Positions 15,001-27,906 of a stretch of 64,000 bases of DNA are shown piece after piece. Within the stretch, counting starts at the first letter, position 1; each line of letters opens with the position of its first letter. The translations under genes were made by a program, and so were the position numbers. The stretch covers positions 186,001 to 250,000 of the forward strand of contig JAQSEB010000020.1 in the NCBI GenBank assembly GCA_030063045.1, read 5' to 3'. The notes below the pieces were generated by a model. It was not told the DNA's origin. It worked only from the letters and a program-made list of their open reading frames with translations, and did not search any database. This stretch comes from Pratylenchus scribneri (taxonomy: Eukaryota > Nematoda > Chromadorea > Rhabditida > Pratylenchidae).

Positions 15001-16411
15001 GTCTTAAGTAAGCTTAAGGGATTAATAAGATTTAGAGCTTCCAAAAATATTATGCGATATTCATTGACACATAAATAGGAATTAATCGTTAATTTTTGCC
15101 AAAATTTCATTTAAATTATTTTTAATTAAAGTCAAGCAGTGTTCATAGTTTCTTATTTGGTAAATAAATTGCAAAATATTTCTACAAAATTCCAAAATAT
15201 AGAACCGACCAGCTTTCGCCCAACCGAAAAACGTAAACAATATTGTCAGTTTGGCCGACAGCAAATTTACTAGAATCCGGTGAAAATGTGGCACATTTTA
15301 TCAAGTAGCCACTCTTCCCATACTGCAAAAAAATAAATTTTAAAAATGAGAGTATTTATTTTGGCGAAAAAACATTGAAAATGGTCAAAATGATTATAAT
15401 GGTTTAAGAAGGGTTTGTCCTAAACCCTCAACCATATACCAAAAATTGAATAGAGCTGCTGGTCAAGACGCATTGAATGGTATATAATTTGTCATGGTTT
15501 GGTCAATAATTAAAGGGTATTAAACGGTTTAAACCAATTTTGGTTTGGTCAAAAATTAAAGGGTATTAAACGGTTTAAACCTATTTTGGTTTGGTCAACA
15601 ATTAAAGGGTATTAAACGGTTTAAACCAATTTTGGTTTGGTCAAAAATTAAAGGGTATTAAACGGTTTAAACCAATTTTGGTTTGGTCAACAATTAAAGG
15701 GTATTAAACGGTTTAAACCAATTTTGGTTTGGTCAACAATTAAAGGGTATTAAACGGTTTAAACCAATTTTGGTTTGGTCAAAAATTAAAGGGTATTAAA
15801 CGGTTTAAACCAATTTTGGTTTGGTCAAAAATTAAAGGGTATTAAACGGTTTAAACCAATTTTGGTTTGGTCAACAATTAAAAGGGTATTAAACGGTTTA
15901 AACCAATTTTGGTTTGGTCAAAAATTAAAGGGTATTAAACGGTTTAAACCAATTTAGGTTTGGTCAACAATTAAAAGGGTATTAAACGGTTTAAACCTAT
16001 TTTGGTTTAATGATTCAAAACTAAGTTAGAATTTGTTAAACCTAAGCCTAAACATAATCAAATGAGGCATCTCGAAGAGATCTATCGATGGAGTGTACGG
16101 TTTAGAAGTTTGGGATAAACCATTGAACCATTAAAATTTTTGTTTGACATTTTAAATTTTAAATTAATCCATTACTTTTGAATCAACTGGTTTTGTGGCG
16201 AATTTGTCTCTTCGCCTAAATTTTTCATCAAACAAAAGGACATGTCGATCGGTAGTGACCACAGCAAGTTTTCGACCATTCGGTGCAAAGCAGAGGGCAC
16301 CGGCCCAGCCAATTTCGTCCTAAAATTATCCAGAAAAGTTTATTGTGAATCTTTCGTTATTTTGAAATTGACCGAAGGGCTAACAACGCTGCTCAAATAT
16401 TTCAGCTTCAT
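22..16411 (-). CDS. osm-1: Intraflagellar transport protein IFT172 / OSM-1 (3' end beyond window)
   Basis: IFT-B subunit needed for cilium assembly, acting in ciliary trains and at the ciliary tip. The first 27 exons give about 1257 residues against roughly 1750 in the family, so the C-terminal third lies below base 1. Residues 1-600 are WD40 propellers and about 660 onward is TPR-like. Start MKLKYLSSVVSPS matches the family N-terminus. Exons: 16373-16411, 16176-16319, 15210-15322, 14346-14531, 14223-14298, 13215-13465, 12381-12549, 11271-11546, 10325-10546, 9254-9394, 8273-8442, 7856-7958, 7091-7258, 6973-7044, 6369-6584, 5913-5993, 5394-5603, 4684-4770, 4518-4623, 3974-4134, 2949-3137, 2224-2328, 2092-2178, 1360-1452, 1080-1183, 840-954, 22-110. 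All phases agree. Landmarks include VICNKFAQSSAV, NRFELTFVSPSQ and FEFAFELCRLG. The intron after 4684-4770 has a GC donor. Introns carry 46-bp-repeat elements and MITEs. Confidence 0.95.
235..700 (+). repeat. tRNA-derived SINE-like repeats, family B (about four decayed copies)
   Basis: Successive units of about 115 bp in an IFT172 intron, each with an (A)ATAGTCTAGCTGATTAGCG-like A-box region, a TTTTTTTG(A)GGGG(A)TT middle, and a GTTTCGATACCCAG- or GTTCAATACCTAG-like B box. Divergence is high. Confidence 0.55.
1480..2045. repeat. AT-rich tandem repeat (IFT172 intron)
   Basis: Units like AAAATATTTTTTGATAAATT plus TTTATAAAAATTTTAA, with a longer duplicated block (about 1650-1790 against 1820-1960). 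Confidence 0.75.
2385..2940 (-). repeat. 46-bp-repeat inverted element, ~10 units (IFT172 intron)
   Basis: Right-hand arm words (GGTTTAACCAAATTC, TTAGTTTTGAACCATTAAAC), then about 10 tandem copies of the 46-bp unit AACCAAAATTGGTTTAAACC plus GTTTAATACCCTTTAATTGTTGACCA. Ends at ACAAATTATATAACATTCAA, so the outer left arm is missing. Confidence 0.9.
3230..3421. mobile_element. 192-bp MITE with 26-bp perfect TIRs
   Basis: 3230-3255 and 3396-3421 are exact reverse complements (ACTTTTCCGTTATCTGTGCG...). The interior has CCCTAACCCTAACCCTAATC words. It splits a family B SINE-like repeat: the SINE piece AAACAGCATGGAAA lies to the left and the remainder to the right. Confidence 0.9.
3420..3640 (-). 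repeat. tRNA-derived SINE-like repeats, family B (two copies)
   Basis: Two minus-strand units whose B boxes read GGTTCGATTCCCAGC and GGTTCGATTACTAGC, with A-box-like ATGTGGTTAGGCGTCT and CTGTGGTTAACGTCT. The first is interrupted by the MITE at 3230-3421. Confidence 0.7.
5160..5310 (+). repeat. tRNA-derived SINE-like repeat, family A
   Basis: A box TGGTCAAATGGGTTACC and B box GGGTTCGAATCC, followed by the tail TTGTAGTCACTTTTATACAT and TACTGTACATTTATAG. Best single copy in the window; in an IFT172 intron. Confidence 0.75.
7265..7790. repeat. Inverted element with AGAAGCCCAGTCTCTAGT repeats
   Basis: Ends TACCGTAGATATTCTATTAT and TCTATTAGAATATTTACGGT are complementary. Inside each end are tandem AGAAGCCCAGT(T/C)TCTAGT units. 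Lies in an IFT172 intron; related to 36945-37150 and 38235-38410. Confidence 0.75.
8470..9065. repeat. AT-rich tandem repeat (IFT172 intron)
   Basis: Repeats of TTTTTAATCGAATTTTTAAAA with embedded longer periods (AAATAAAAATTTTAATCGAT repeated four times at 8520-8670). Confidence 0.75.
9487..10078. mobile_element. Nested inverted elements in an IFT172 intron
   Basis: The outer element has ends TTATCTGGGTGCAAATTTTT and AAATCTGCACCCAGCAGCAGATAA and an interior similar to the MITE at 3230-3421 (GTCAACTGGGGAATGG, CGTAACCCTAATCCTAATCA). Inserted in it (about 9646-10015) is a second element with ends AGTTGAGCA and TGCTCAAC and many CTCGTAC/GTACGAG words. Confidence 0.7.
15390..16140 (+). repeat. 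46-bp-repeat inverted element, ~11 units (IFT172 intron 2)
   Basis: Complete copy: arm with TACCAAAAATTGAATAGAGCT and GACGCATTGAATGGTATATA, eleven to twelve 46-bp units (some with CAAAAATTA for CAACAATTA), then the opposite arm ending GGGATAAACCATTGAACC. Confidence 0.95.
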
Positions 16412-16512
16412 AATAAATGAACGGTGAAGAATACGGAAATAAATTTAAGAAAATAATAATAATATTGGAATATGAGAGGGAAGAATTATTCAGCAGTGAA
16501 TAATGTACGTTG

Positions 16513-16526
16513 GTATCCATGGAAAC
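16513..16526. promoter_or_regulatory. X-box (RFX/DAF-19 site) of the IFT172 gene
   Basis: The 14-mer GTATCCATGGAAAC fits the ciliary X-box consensus GTHNYYATRRNAAC at every position (read on the + strand; X-boxes act in both orientations). It lies about 102 bp upstream of the IFT172 ATG at 16411, the usual spacing for nematode ciliary genes. It sits inside the 649-bp gap (16412-17060) between IFT172 and mec-17. The rest of that gap holds nothing else I can name. Confidence 0.8.
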
Positions 16527-17060
16527 GCATCTTATATAGTTATAGTTTGATACTAGTAACAAACAAAGCAGAGCTACAATGATTAATTATTAATTACTAA
16601 ACTGAAATCAATCAAAAAACCCAAAATTCTAACATCAGGGCTATAAGTTTAAGGCTTAACTCTCGGAGGATGGGTTTTAATTTTTTAAGCTAAGTTTAGG
16701 GTTAATTTAGCTTTTAATTTTTCTCTGTTAGGATTTTAGTGCAAATTCACTAAACTGAAATATATGCAAAATTAAATTGTGATGACTGATAATTTATTTT
16801 AATTAGCAAAGATTCTTTATAATTAATAACTAATCAATATCAATCAATAATCATGCTTTTAAATTTCCATAATTAACTGAAATTGATTACTAAACTCATT
16901 AAAACTGGATATGTTCTAGAATAGTGTTAAAAAATTTATTTTTACTTCGCTTTAATGGAAAAATGGTACAAATATTCAATTATTGAATATCTCGTTTTTA
17001 TATCTTTTGGTCTCCGGTCTCTGTTTTCTTCTTCCATTCATTCCATTTCCATTTCATCCA

Positions 17061-20000
17061 TCACCAAATGCGTTGATGTCCATAATCTCGGGTGATTTTC
17101 CGGCCTTGTGCAGTGTCGGGACCGGCGATATGTCGAGCCGGAAGTAGGCCGGTGCCATGAAGAATTTCTCCCACTTCATCGTGATGTGCTGGACGCTAAA
17201 TTTGAGAAAGATATTTTTTGTTGAGTTTAAAGTTAAGATTTAAGTATAAAAATATGCCCAAAAATGTTAAAAATAGATTCATGGGTAGAAACCTAATCCC
17301 AAAGGCAATTATTTTTTATTTTAATTTAAATTTAAGTATAAATATTCAATTAATTCATTCAATTTAAAAAATAAAAATAATTTAAAAATTTTGGGAGTTA
17401 GGGGTTCAAAACCCTAAGGGGCAAATATTTTTAAATTTGTCAAAATTCAATTAAAATTTTTCAAAATAAAAAATAATATTTTTATTTCAATTAATTAATT
17501 TTAAATTTAATTTACATAATTTTGAGGGTCACAGGTACAAAACCTTACCTTAAGGGTAATGGAATTTTTTAACCATTAAATTTAAATTAAAATTCAATTA
17601 AAATTATCCCAAAAATATTAAATAATATTTTTTTTAATTTTTAATTCAATAAAATGTGAATAATTTTAAAGGTCACAGGTTCAAAACCCCTTAGAACTTA
17701 GAAGGAATGTAATATTTTTTCTCTCCCCCAAAATTCTCACCGGTGAATGTCCTCCGCCACCACCCTTTGTTTGTGCCGAAGGCGGTGATCCTTGATAGCT
17801 TTGATTTATGGTGCGTCGATTGCGTTCCATCGCCGTCAGTGGGCGTTTGGCCTCATCCGCGTCCAATGCCGCCGATTGTTTTCCACCGGATTCGGGCTCG
17901 AGGCCAGCAAAAAATTCAGGGAAGACGACAAATGAAGTTGGCTGCCAAATTGGTTGATCCAGTGAGTAATGATGATTCAAAAAGTGGAGGAATGCGGTCG
18001 GTGGTTTGTCATAGGCGCATTTCACTGCTTCTGTTTGTTCGGACTGTGTGGATTGGGGGAAATGAGGGTGTAAATTATTAAAATAATTTTTTAATAATTA
18101 AAATCCGATGGTTAGGGTTTAAAATTTTTGAAAATTTTTCAAAAAAAAAATAGAAAATTTTTGACCCAAAAAGGACCCTCTTCATTTTGGCTCGTAAAAT
18201 TTCCAAAATATTTTAATAAATTAAAAACCCATTGGGTAGGTTTTAGAAAATATTTTAGAAAATAAAAATATTTGGAATTTTTTGGCTTAGAGGTACAACC
18301 AATCACTCTTAAAATTTTGGTCGCGGGTTCGAATCCGCTTGGAGGTAGGTATTTTTCGGGCTTAGTAATCACTTCAATGCATTTTTTATATATTTATATT
18401 CTAAAGTATTTCTCTAGACCAAAAAATTTCGAAAATTTTAGCCTAGTGGGTAAGCCTCCAGGCTAGAAAATTTGGGTCATTGGTTCGAATCCGTTCGGAG
18501 GAAATTTTTTTTTTTTTGGTGCTTGGTATAAACATTTTTAGGCATTTCTATAAATTCTACAATATATTTCTAGACGAAGTACAGTAATTAGAGTAATAAA
18601 ATAACTCCATTATTAAGTGCTATTTTTACCGTAATTTTTAAAAGTAAAATCCTTAAAAATTTGCCCACCTTCAACATTGCATTGAACAATTCCAGTCCGC
18701 GGCCATGATGTTGAACGGATTCGTGCACGAAAAAGTCGAGAACGCAGACAGGGGTGTGCACATAGCGACGGCCACTGGCATCGACCAGGTAGAGGCGACG
18801 ATCGCGGACAATCTTAACGAAAGAGTGGGAAATAATTTTGTGGGTGGATCCAAAATAATTAATAGTTTAAGTAGGGTTTGTCCTACATTCACATTCACAA
18901 ACTATTTACCCAAAATTTGGATAGAGTTGGTCAAGACGCATTGAATGGTATATAATTTGTCATGGTTTGGTCAACAATTAATGGGTATTAAACGGTTTAA
19001 ACCCATTTTGGTTTGGTCAACAATTAAAGGGTATTAAACGGTTTAAACCAATTTTGGTTTGGTCAACAATTAAAGGGTATTAAACGGTTTAAACCAATTT
19101 TGGTTTGATCAACAATTAAAGGGTATTAAACGGTTTAAACCTATTTTGGTTTAATGGTTCAAAACTAAATTAGAATTGGTTAAACCCAAACCAAAATATA
19201 ATCAAAAACCAAAATATAATCAAATGATGCTTCTTGACGAGATTTATCGATTGGGTATAAGGTTTATGGGTTTAGGATAAATTTCTGAACCGTTAAAATT
19301 TTTTTACTTTTTAAATATTTCCCCAACATTTCCTACCTTCAAATAGCCCAATAAAATGGAAGTAGTTTGGGCGGTTTGTTGGCCATTTGTCGCCGGTTGG
19401 CTGTCACCGTTGACTTCTGTTGTTGCCGGGGGCTCCTCCTTCTTCACATCCCAAAGCAAATATAGTGCCTGCTCATCCTGGGAATCGGCAAAACGCTCAA
19501 AACTGGTCAATGGACGTTTCAGGGATTGAGCCTAAATTTTTAAAATGAATTTTCGAGTTAATTTAATATTAATAGATTTCGGACTTTTTTGTTCAAATGA
19601 GTGTATTTCGGCTAAAAATGCTAAAGTGACCATCAAATCCGAAAAAAAAATATTTTCCCTAGAGTGGATTCGAACCCGAGACCTAAAATTTACAAGTGAA
19701 GGCTTCCCCTTAGTTGAAAATTTTCAAAAAATTTTTTTGGTCTAGAAATGTAATAAAAATTTCTAAAAATGCACAAAATTAATTGCAAAGTTTGGAAAAA
19801 TTATTTTTTTTCTGAGAGGATTCAAACCCTAGACCTAAGTTTTGCATAAGTGAAGGGGTTACCCATTTGACTATAAAAAATTTTCAGCCTAACCTAGTCA
19901 GCCTAAACTTTCCCTAAAATTAATTAAAAAATGCCGAATTTTCCTACCTCAGCCGACATTTGTCCCAATCGATCGATGGCCTTCTCCAGCGCTGCACTTT

Positions 20001-20121
20001 GTGACTGTTGCCGTTGTTTTCGGGCATTCCAATGCAATTTTTGATTCTCGAATTTTGCCACCGGCGGATTCTTGTCCACACCGCTCGGCACAAAATCGCC
20101 AATATTGAAGGGAAGATCCAT
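17061..20121 (-). CDS. mec-17: Alpha-tubulin N-acetyltransferase MEC-17/ATAT1
   Basis: Acetylates alpha-tubulin Lys40 in the microtubule lumen; in nematodes it acts in touch neurons. Five exons: 19948-20121, 19337-19531, 18669-18812, 17741-18043, 17061-17195, giving 316 residues. N-terminal MDLPFNIGDFVPSG resembles ATAT1. The GNAT core includes PVCVLDFFVHESVQHHGRG (Cys about 146, the equivalent of catalytic Cys120) and CAYDKPPTAFLHFLN (Asp about 183, the equivalent of Asp157), then FVVFPEFF. A low-complexity insert of about 27 residues (Thr/Gln/Glu-rich) interrupts the second exon. The last exon is assigned by phase only; its reading ends GHQRIW and resembles the short basic tail of ATAT1, while another frame of the same exon is also open. 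Intron 2 carries a 46-bp-repeat element and intron 3 two SINE-like copies. Confidence 0.92.
18265..18600 (+). repeat. tRNA-derived SINE-like repeats, family A (two copies)
   Basis: Adjacent copies in mec-17 intron 3 with B boxes GGGTTCGAATCCGCTTGGAG and TGGTTCGAATCCGTTCGGAG. The second ends TTCTAGACGAAGTACAGTAAT. Confidence 0.7.
18835..19300 (+). repeat. 46-bp-repeat inverted element, ~4 units (mec-17 intron 2)
   Basis: Arms with GACGCATTGAATGGTATATA and ATGATGCTTCTTGACGAGAT flank about four units; a short internal duplication (AACCAAAATATAATC) lies in the right arm. Confidence 0.9.
19635..19905 (-). repeat. tRNA-derived SINE-like repeats, family A (two copies, minus)
   Basis: In mec-17 intron 1; GATTCGAACCCGAGACCTAA and GATTCAAACCCTAGACCTAA are inverted B boxes, each followed by an inverted A-box region. 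Confidence 0.65.
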
Positions 20122-21120
20122 ATTTTAGAAGTGGAATATTTTTGAATAATTCAAAGTTTTTAGCTGAAATTTTCGTGAAATTTTGTTAAAATTTTGCTAA
20201 ATTTTGAGACAAATTTTCCCAGAACTTTTCGCATTTTGGAATGTTTATTTTTCAAAAAGTAATGCGGCGGCTATGTCCCGGGTGGCCAGACATTTTCTTG
20301 TAAAAATGTTTATAAAATGGCCCTAAAATTCAAAGTCATTCAACAGTCAATTTTTCGCTGTTGCGTGCTTGAATTTAAAAAAACGGAAGATGGGTAAAAA
20401 GTTTCGCAGAGAAAGGCTAGTGCATTGGCTTAAAATTTGGAATAAAATTGCACTATTTAATTTGACGAAAAAAATATTGCGAGTGACGAAAAGAATATGT
20501 CCCTAAAATAATCAATTTTATAATTTGGCCATAACTGGATATTATGGTTTATGGTTAGGATTAGGGCCAAGTATGGATTTAGGGCTAGAGCTAGCAGCTA
20601 GGTAGGTTAGGAATGTTAAAGAAGTCTGATTTGGCCATGTTATATGGCCTTTACTTTTTTGGCCATAACTAAACAATAAAATTGAACAATTTTTTAAGGA
20701 AAAATGGTTCAATTTAAAGGAAAAATTCGTAATAAAAAATATATAGCCCAATCTACACATAAAACCAAACAAAAGATTTGTGTGGAAAAAAATAATGCTC
20801 TGGATGAGAAGTAACCTCAATTTTGAGGTGAAAAATGCCGACGAAAATTGCTTGTACGGTTGGGTCGACCGACCGATTATTATGGACGGACGGAATTATT
20901 CGTAGGATGGGAAATGGAAAAAAAGTGGAAAAAGGAGGGAATGAATTGACCAAAAAAAACAACAACAATTTTTAAGGGCATAGAGGCGAAATTTTCGTTT
21001 TTCTGAAAATATAGATAATGGAAAGTGGAAAAGAGTGTACATGGATGGAAGTGGGGCGCGGCGGGCCAGCGTCACATGGAATGGTGGTAGTATGGGAATG
21101 GGGCACAAAAATGGGCTCTA
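20122..21120. other. Gene-free spacer with remnants of a CCCTAA-containing MITE
   Basis: No credible coding exon is seen. Around 20520-20700 there is a decayed inverted-repeat element with a GGCCATGTTATATGGCC core and TTAGGG-like words. It is related to the intact copy at 30707-30969. The 5' flank of mec-17 should lie at its left end, but no motif could be assigned. Confidence 0.5.
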
Positions 21121-21633
21121 CCCCGAAATCCCGAAAAGACGAAACCCCGAAAGGACGAAACCCCGAAAGACGAAACCCCGAAAAGACGAAACCCCGAAAG
21201 ACGAAACCCCGAAAAGAAGAAAATGGGACGAAATCCCGAAAACTTGAACTTATGGATCAATTTTTTCGATCGATACCTCAATCGATGCGTCTTGATTCCA
21301 GGATCATGAATATGCCATTTGTTTTTCAAAAAACTCAAAAATAAAAAAGTTATGGCCATTTTAATCAAGCTGGGTTACACCTATGGTAACTTTAATGGCC
21401 ATAGCTTTTTTATTTTTGAGTTTTTTGAAAAACAAATGGCATATTCATGATCCTGGAATCAAGACGCATCGATTGAGGTATCGATCGAAAAAATTGATCC
21501 ATAAGTTCAAGTTTTCGAGATTTCGTCCCATTTTCTTCTTTTCGGGGTTTCGTCTTTTCGGGGTTTCGTCCACTTCCCTTTATTCGGGATTTCGTCTTTC
21601 GGGGTTTCGTCTTTTCGGGGTTTCGTCTTTTCG
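21121..21633. repeat. Fold-back element with CCCCGAAAAGACGAAA minisatellite arms
   Basis: A nearly perfect inverted repeat centred near 21377: arms of about 240 bp around a loop of about 30 bp (for example 21341-21360 mirrors 21394-21413). The outer part of each arm is a tandem run of CCCCGAAA(A)GACGAAA units, read forward on the left and reverse-complemented on the right. Short open frames through the repeat are by-products of the periodicity. Confidence 0.85.
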
Positions 21634-22294
21634 GGATTTCGGGGGTTAGCGCAAAAATGGAATGGATTTGGGATGGCAGCGGAGAAAAAGCTCTTTTTTG
21701 GGATTTTGTGCGCGGAAGAGAACAAATAATCTACGGATGAATTTTGAGCATAAAATTTAGAAACTTTTGACGAGTAAATTTTTTATTTTAAAAATTGTAT
21801 TTTTGTTTGGTGCAAAGTGAAAAAAATGGCGCGTATTTTTTAAAACAATATTATTTGAATTGATGCCAGCCGGTGGTTCATACTTCTTACTTATTTGCTT
21901 TATATATGGAGGGAGAATGTCAGAAAATGGATTTAATTTTGAGCATAAAATTTGATAAGTAGTAAATTTTTTGCTTTTTAAAAGAATGAAACTTTTGATG
22001 CGCGGTGAAAAAAATGGCGCGTATTTTTTTTGGGCATGTTTATTTGAATTGGTGCCAGCTGCCAGCCGGTCACTACATCCAAATTTCCTTTCGCTGCCTT
22101 TTATGTTAATTTTTAGGGTTTCATTTATGCAATCCTTCCTAATTATTTTTTTTTTATTCTGTGCGTCCAAAAATTAATGTGAAATGGATATGAAAATAGG
22201 ATGAATAAAAGCATTTAAAAATAAAATTAATAAGCAGGCAATTAAGCCGACTTTTATATATCAAATTATTAGAAATATATTTGAATGGGAAAAA

Positions 22295-23085
22295 GTATAG
22301 AATATGTGTACCAAAAATTAGAGCATCTAGCATGTTTAAAATGTTAAAACAATCGATAAAATGAAAATATTTAACAAAATTAAGGCGCGGAAAAATGTTT
22401 TCAGACGGAAAACAAATGTTCGAATTTTTCGAAAAGTGAAGGGTCCCCCCTATGGGTCGAAAATTGTCAAAAAATTTTTTGGTCATATTATACCTCAATC
22501 GACTCGTCTCGATGAGCTGAGTACGAAAATGCTTTGGTTTCGTCTAAAACTCAAAAGCAAAAAAGATATAAACCAAAGAAAGTAAAAAAAAACGTTGCGC
22601 AAAGGAAATACGGATTGGAACTGCTCCGGTGGGCATTTCAGAGTGGACTCCTCCGTGTGCTCCGCCTCCGCGCGACCAGACGAGCTTGTGGCTCGCTGCG
22701 CTCGCCACAAGCTTGTCCAGTTCCCGCGCTTCGGCTACGCACACTCCGGAGTCCACTCTTACATTCCTCCGCAGTTCCAACACATTCCAGCGAGATTAAA
22801 ATGGCCATAACTTTCTTAGTTTTGAGTTTTTTGCGAAATCGATGATAGATTTGAGCTTCTCTCATTGAGTCACGCCGATTGAGGTATAATTTGTCTGAAA
22901 AGAAATTTTCAAAATTTTTGACCCATAGGGGGGACCCTTCACTTTTTCATGTTTTTCAAAAAAATCGGTAAAATGGATTGAAACCTTCTTTCCGCGCTCT
23001 AAAATAGTTCGAAACAATGATAAAAAATATAAACAAGCAATTTCAAAACCATTTTACCCAAAAATTTTTGGTACACATATTCTAG
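22295..23085. repeat. Large fold-back element with GC-rich centre
   Basis: Inverted repeat centred near 22691. Matching pairs include 22436-22460 with 22920-22942 (GTGAAGGGTCCCCCCTATGG type), the GCGCGG words near 22384 and 22996, and GTGTACCAAAAATT near 22300 with its complement near 23075. The centre is unusually GC-rich and contains the hairpin around 22686-22712 (CTTGTGG...CCACAAG). The overlapping open frames on both strands are symmetry artefacts. Confidence 0.8.
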
Positions 23086-23381
23086 ACCTTTACCATTTGA
23101 ATGAATATAAAACATTTTCATGGATCAAATAAAAATAATTAAAATATTTATTCGTAAATAAAATTACAATTAAAAATAAATCGGTTACCAAAAAAATATT
23201 CAATGGGGTCTCAACAATTTATTTAATTAATTAACTCTAAAGCTAAATTTGGGAAAAGGCGGAATATTAAAGAAGCAAAAAAAAAAACAAATAATTGGTT
23301 AAAAAAAACAAATTTATCTATTTTCCCTCAAAAAAATTCGGTATTATTTTCCTCATTCTATCATCAATATTTTCGTCTCAT

Positions 23382-26675
<3,294 letters not shown>

Positions 26676-27126
26676 ATAGGGGTTTATTTTTTAATATTTA
26701 ATAGTGTTCCGGGTCTAATCTCTAAATGAAATTTCTTATTAGTTGAATAAATTTCTTTAATTTGTTGGAAAATTGTAAATTAGCTTGTTTGTTTTGAAAT
26801 TTGATAATGCTAAATTGGCTTAAATTTAGGCTAATATTATATTTCTTTGGAATTTGTTAAAGTATTGACGCATGAAATGCAAAAAATATTCTGCAACTTG
26901 TGGGTAACTTTTTATTGTTATAAATAATTTGAGGAAATCTTAAAACTATATTTTAATCAAAATTTAAGCTAACTTTCGGATTTCGGCTTCATTCAGAGCC
27001 AATATTACAGAGGATAAAAATAAATAGCATATCTAGGTGCCTTTGGCACAGATGATTTTCGTGTTGCTTTTGCTTCTTCTGTTCTAATCTCATATGTCAT
27101 ATGTGACGATGAAAAAAAATCAATTT
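26676..27126. other. Gene-free 5' flank of PTGES2
   Basis: AT-rich; no coding exon, RNA gene or clear promoter motif recognised. Confidence 0.4.
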
Positions 27127-27719
27127 AAAAAAAGGAAAAAACTTCCTATTCTCACGGGGGTTTGAACCCGTGACTCTGTCGAACCAAAATTAGTACTTTA
27201 CCACTTAAACTACTCAGCAGCCCAGCCACAATATAAGTGCCATTGAGCATCGACCAATTACATTATGATTATAAAACAAAATCAATATTTGCTTTTCCAT
27301 TCATTACTTTTTCTTTTATAATCAATCAATGTTAATTTAATTTTTTTATATTCTCAAATATTTTTTAAAACATGTTTGTTTACAATTTGTGTGGGCGAGG
27401 ATTTTTCAACAATTTTTTGATTTGGATCATATATTTGATTTTAAGCTATGGGGGAATTTACACACAAAGAAAAATGAGGAGCCGAGGAAATAATAAGGCT
27501 TTGAAATGATGAAGCTTTTTTTTTTGCTAACATTGATTGGACATATAAGAGAGTGAGGAGAAAGGACGGCAACGAAGCACAATTTTGTGTGTATTGAATG
27601 GAGGTCATTTTCATAAAATTTCAATTTTTATAATTTTTTGAAAAAAAAAAACAAAGCATAAAATTTCTCTATGTGATGTAGTATGTAAAATCCACACAAT
27701 AGCAATTTGAGGCAATTAA
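27127..27719. repeat. Dispersed repeat copy 1, with tRNA-like segment
   Basis: Near-identical in its core (27334-27719) to 33813-34197 in the same orientation. At the left is a tRNA-like stretch read on the minus strand (about 27147-27222) with A-box-like TAGTTTAAGTGG and B-box-like GGTTCAAACCC. It has no matching acceptor stem, so it is not a functional tRNA. Together with copy 2 it brackets the FAD monooxygenase-like gene. Confidence 0.75.
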
Positions 27720-27906
27720 GTTGAAAAGTGGTTAGAAAGAAGTCATTCTGAATTTCCACTAGTTATATTAAAAAATTTTTAACTTTTTGAAATTCAATTG
27801 ACAAATACAAATTGATTGAAGATAATGCATAATCATAGTAATAGATGTCAGGCATCTTAAAAGTTAATAGAGAAGAATAATCATCTTAATTCATTTTTGC
27901 GCTTTT

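Noticed and set aside
16242..16427. 61-codon plus-strand frame
   Set aside because: Antisense shadow of IFT172 exons 1 and 2.
21018..21725. Frames rich in RKDETPK or FGVSSFR repeats
   Set aside because: Translations of the CCCCGAAAAGACGAAA minisatellite in the fold-back arms.
22534..22865. Several overlapping 70-100 codon frames on both strands
   Set aside because: They lie in the GC-rich centre of a palindrome; frames appear on both strands because of the symmetry.
27147..27222. Functional tRNA gene
   Set aside because: A and B boxes are present, but the acceptor ends do not pair and the T loop is irregular; the same tRNA-like head occurs in a second repeat copy.
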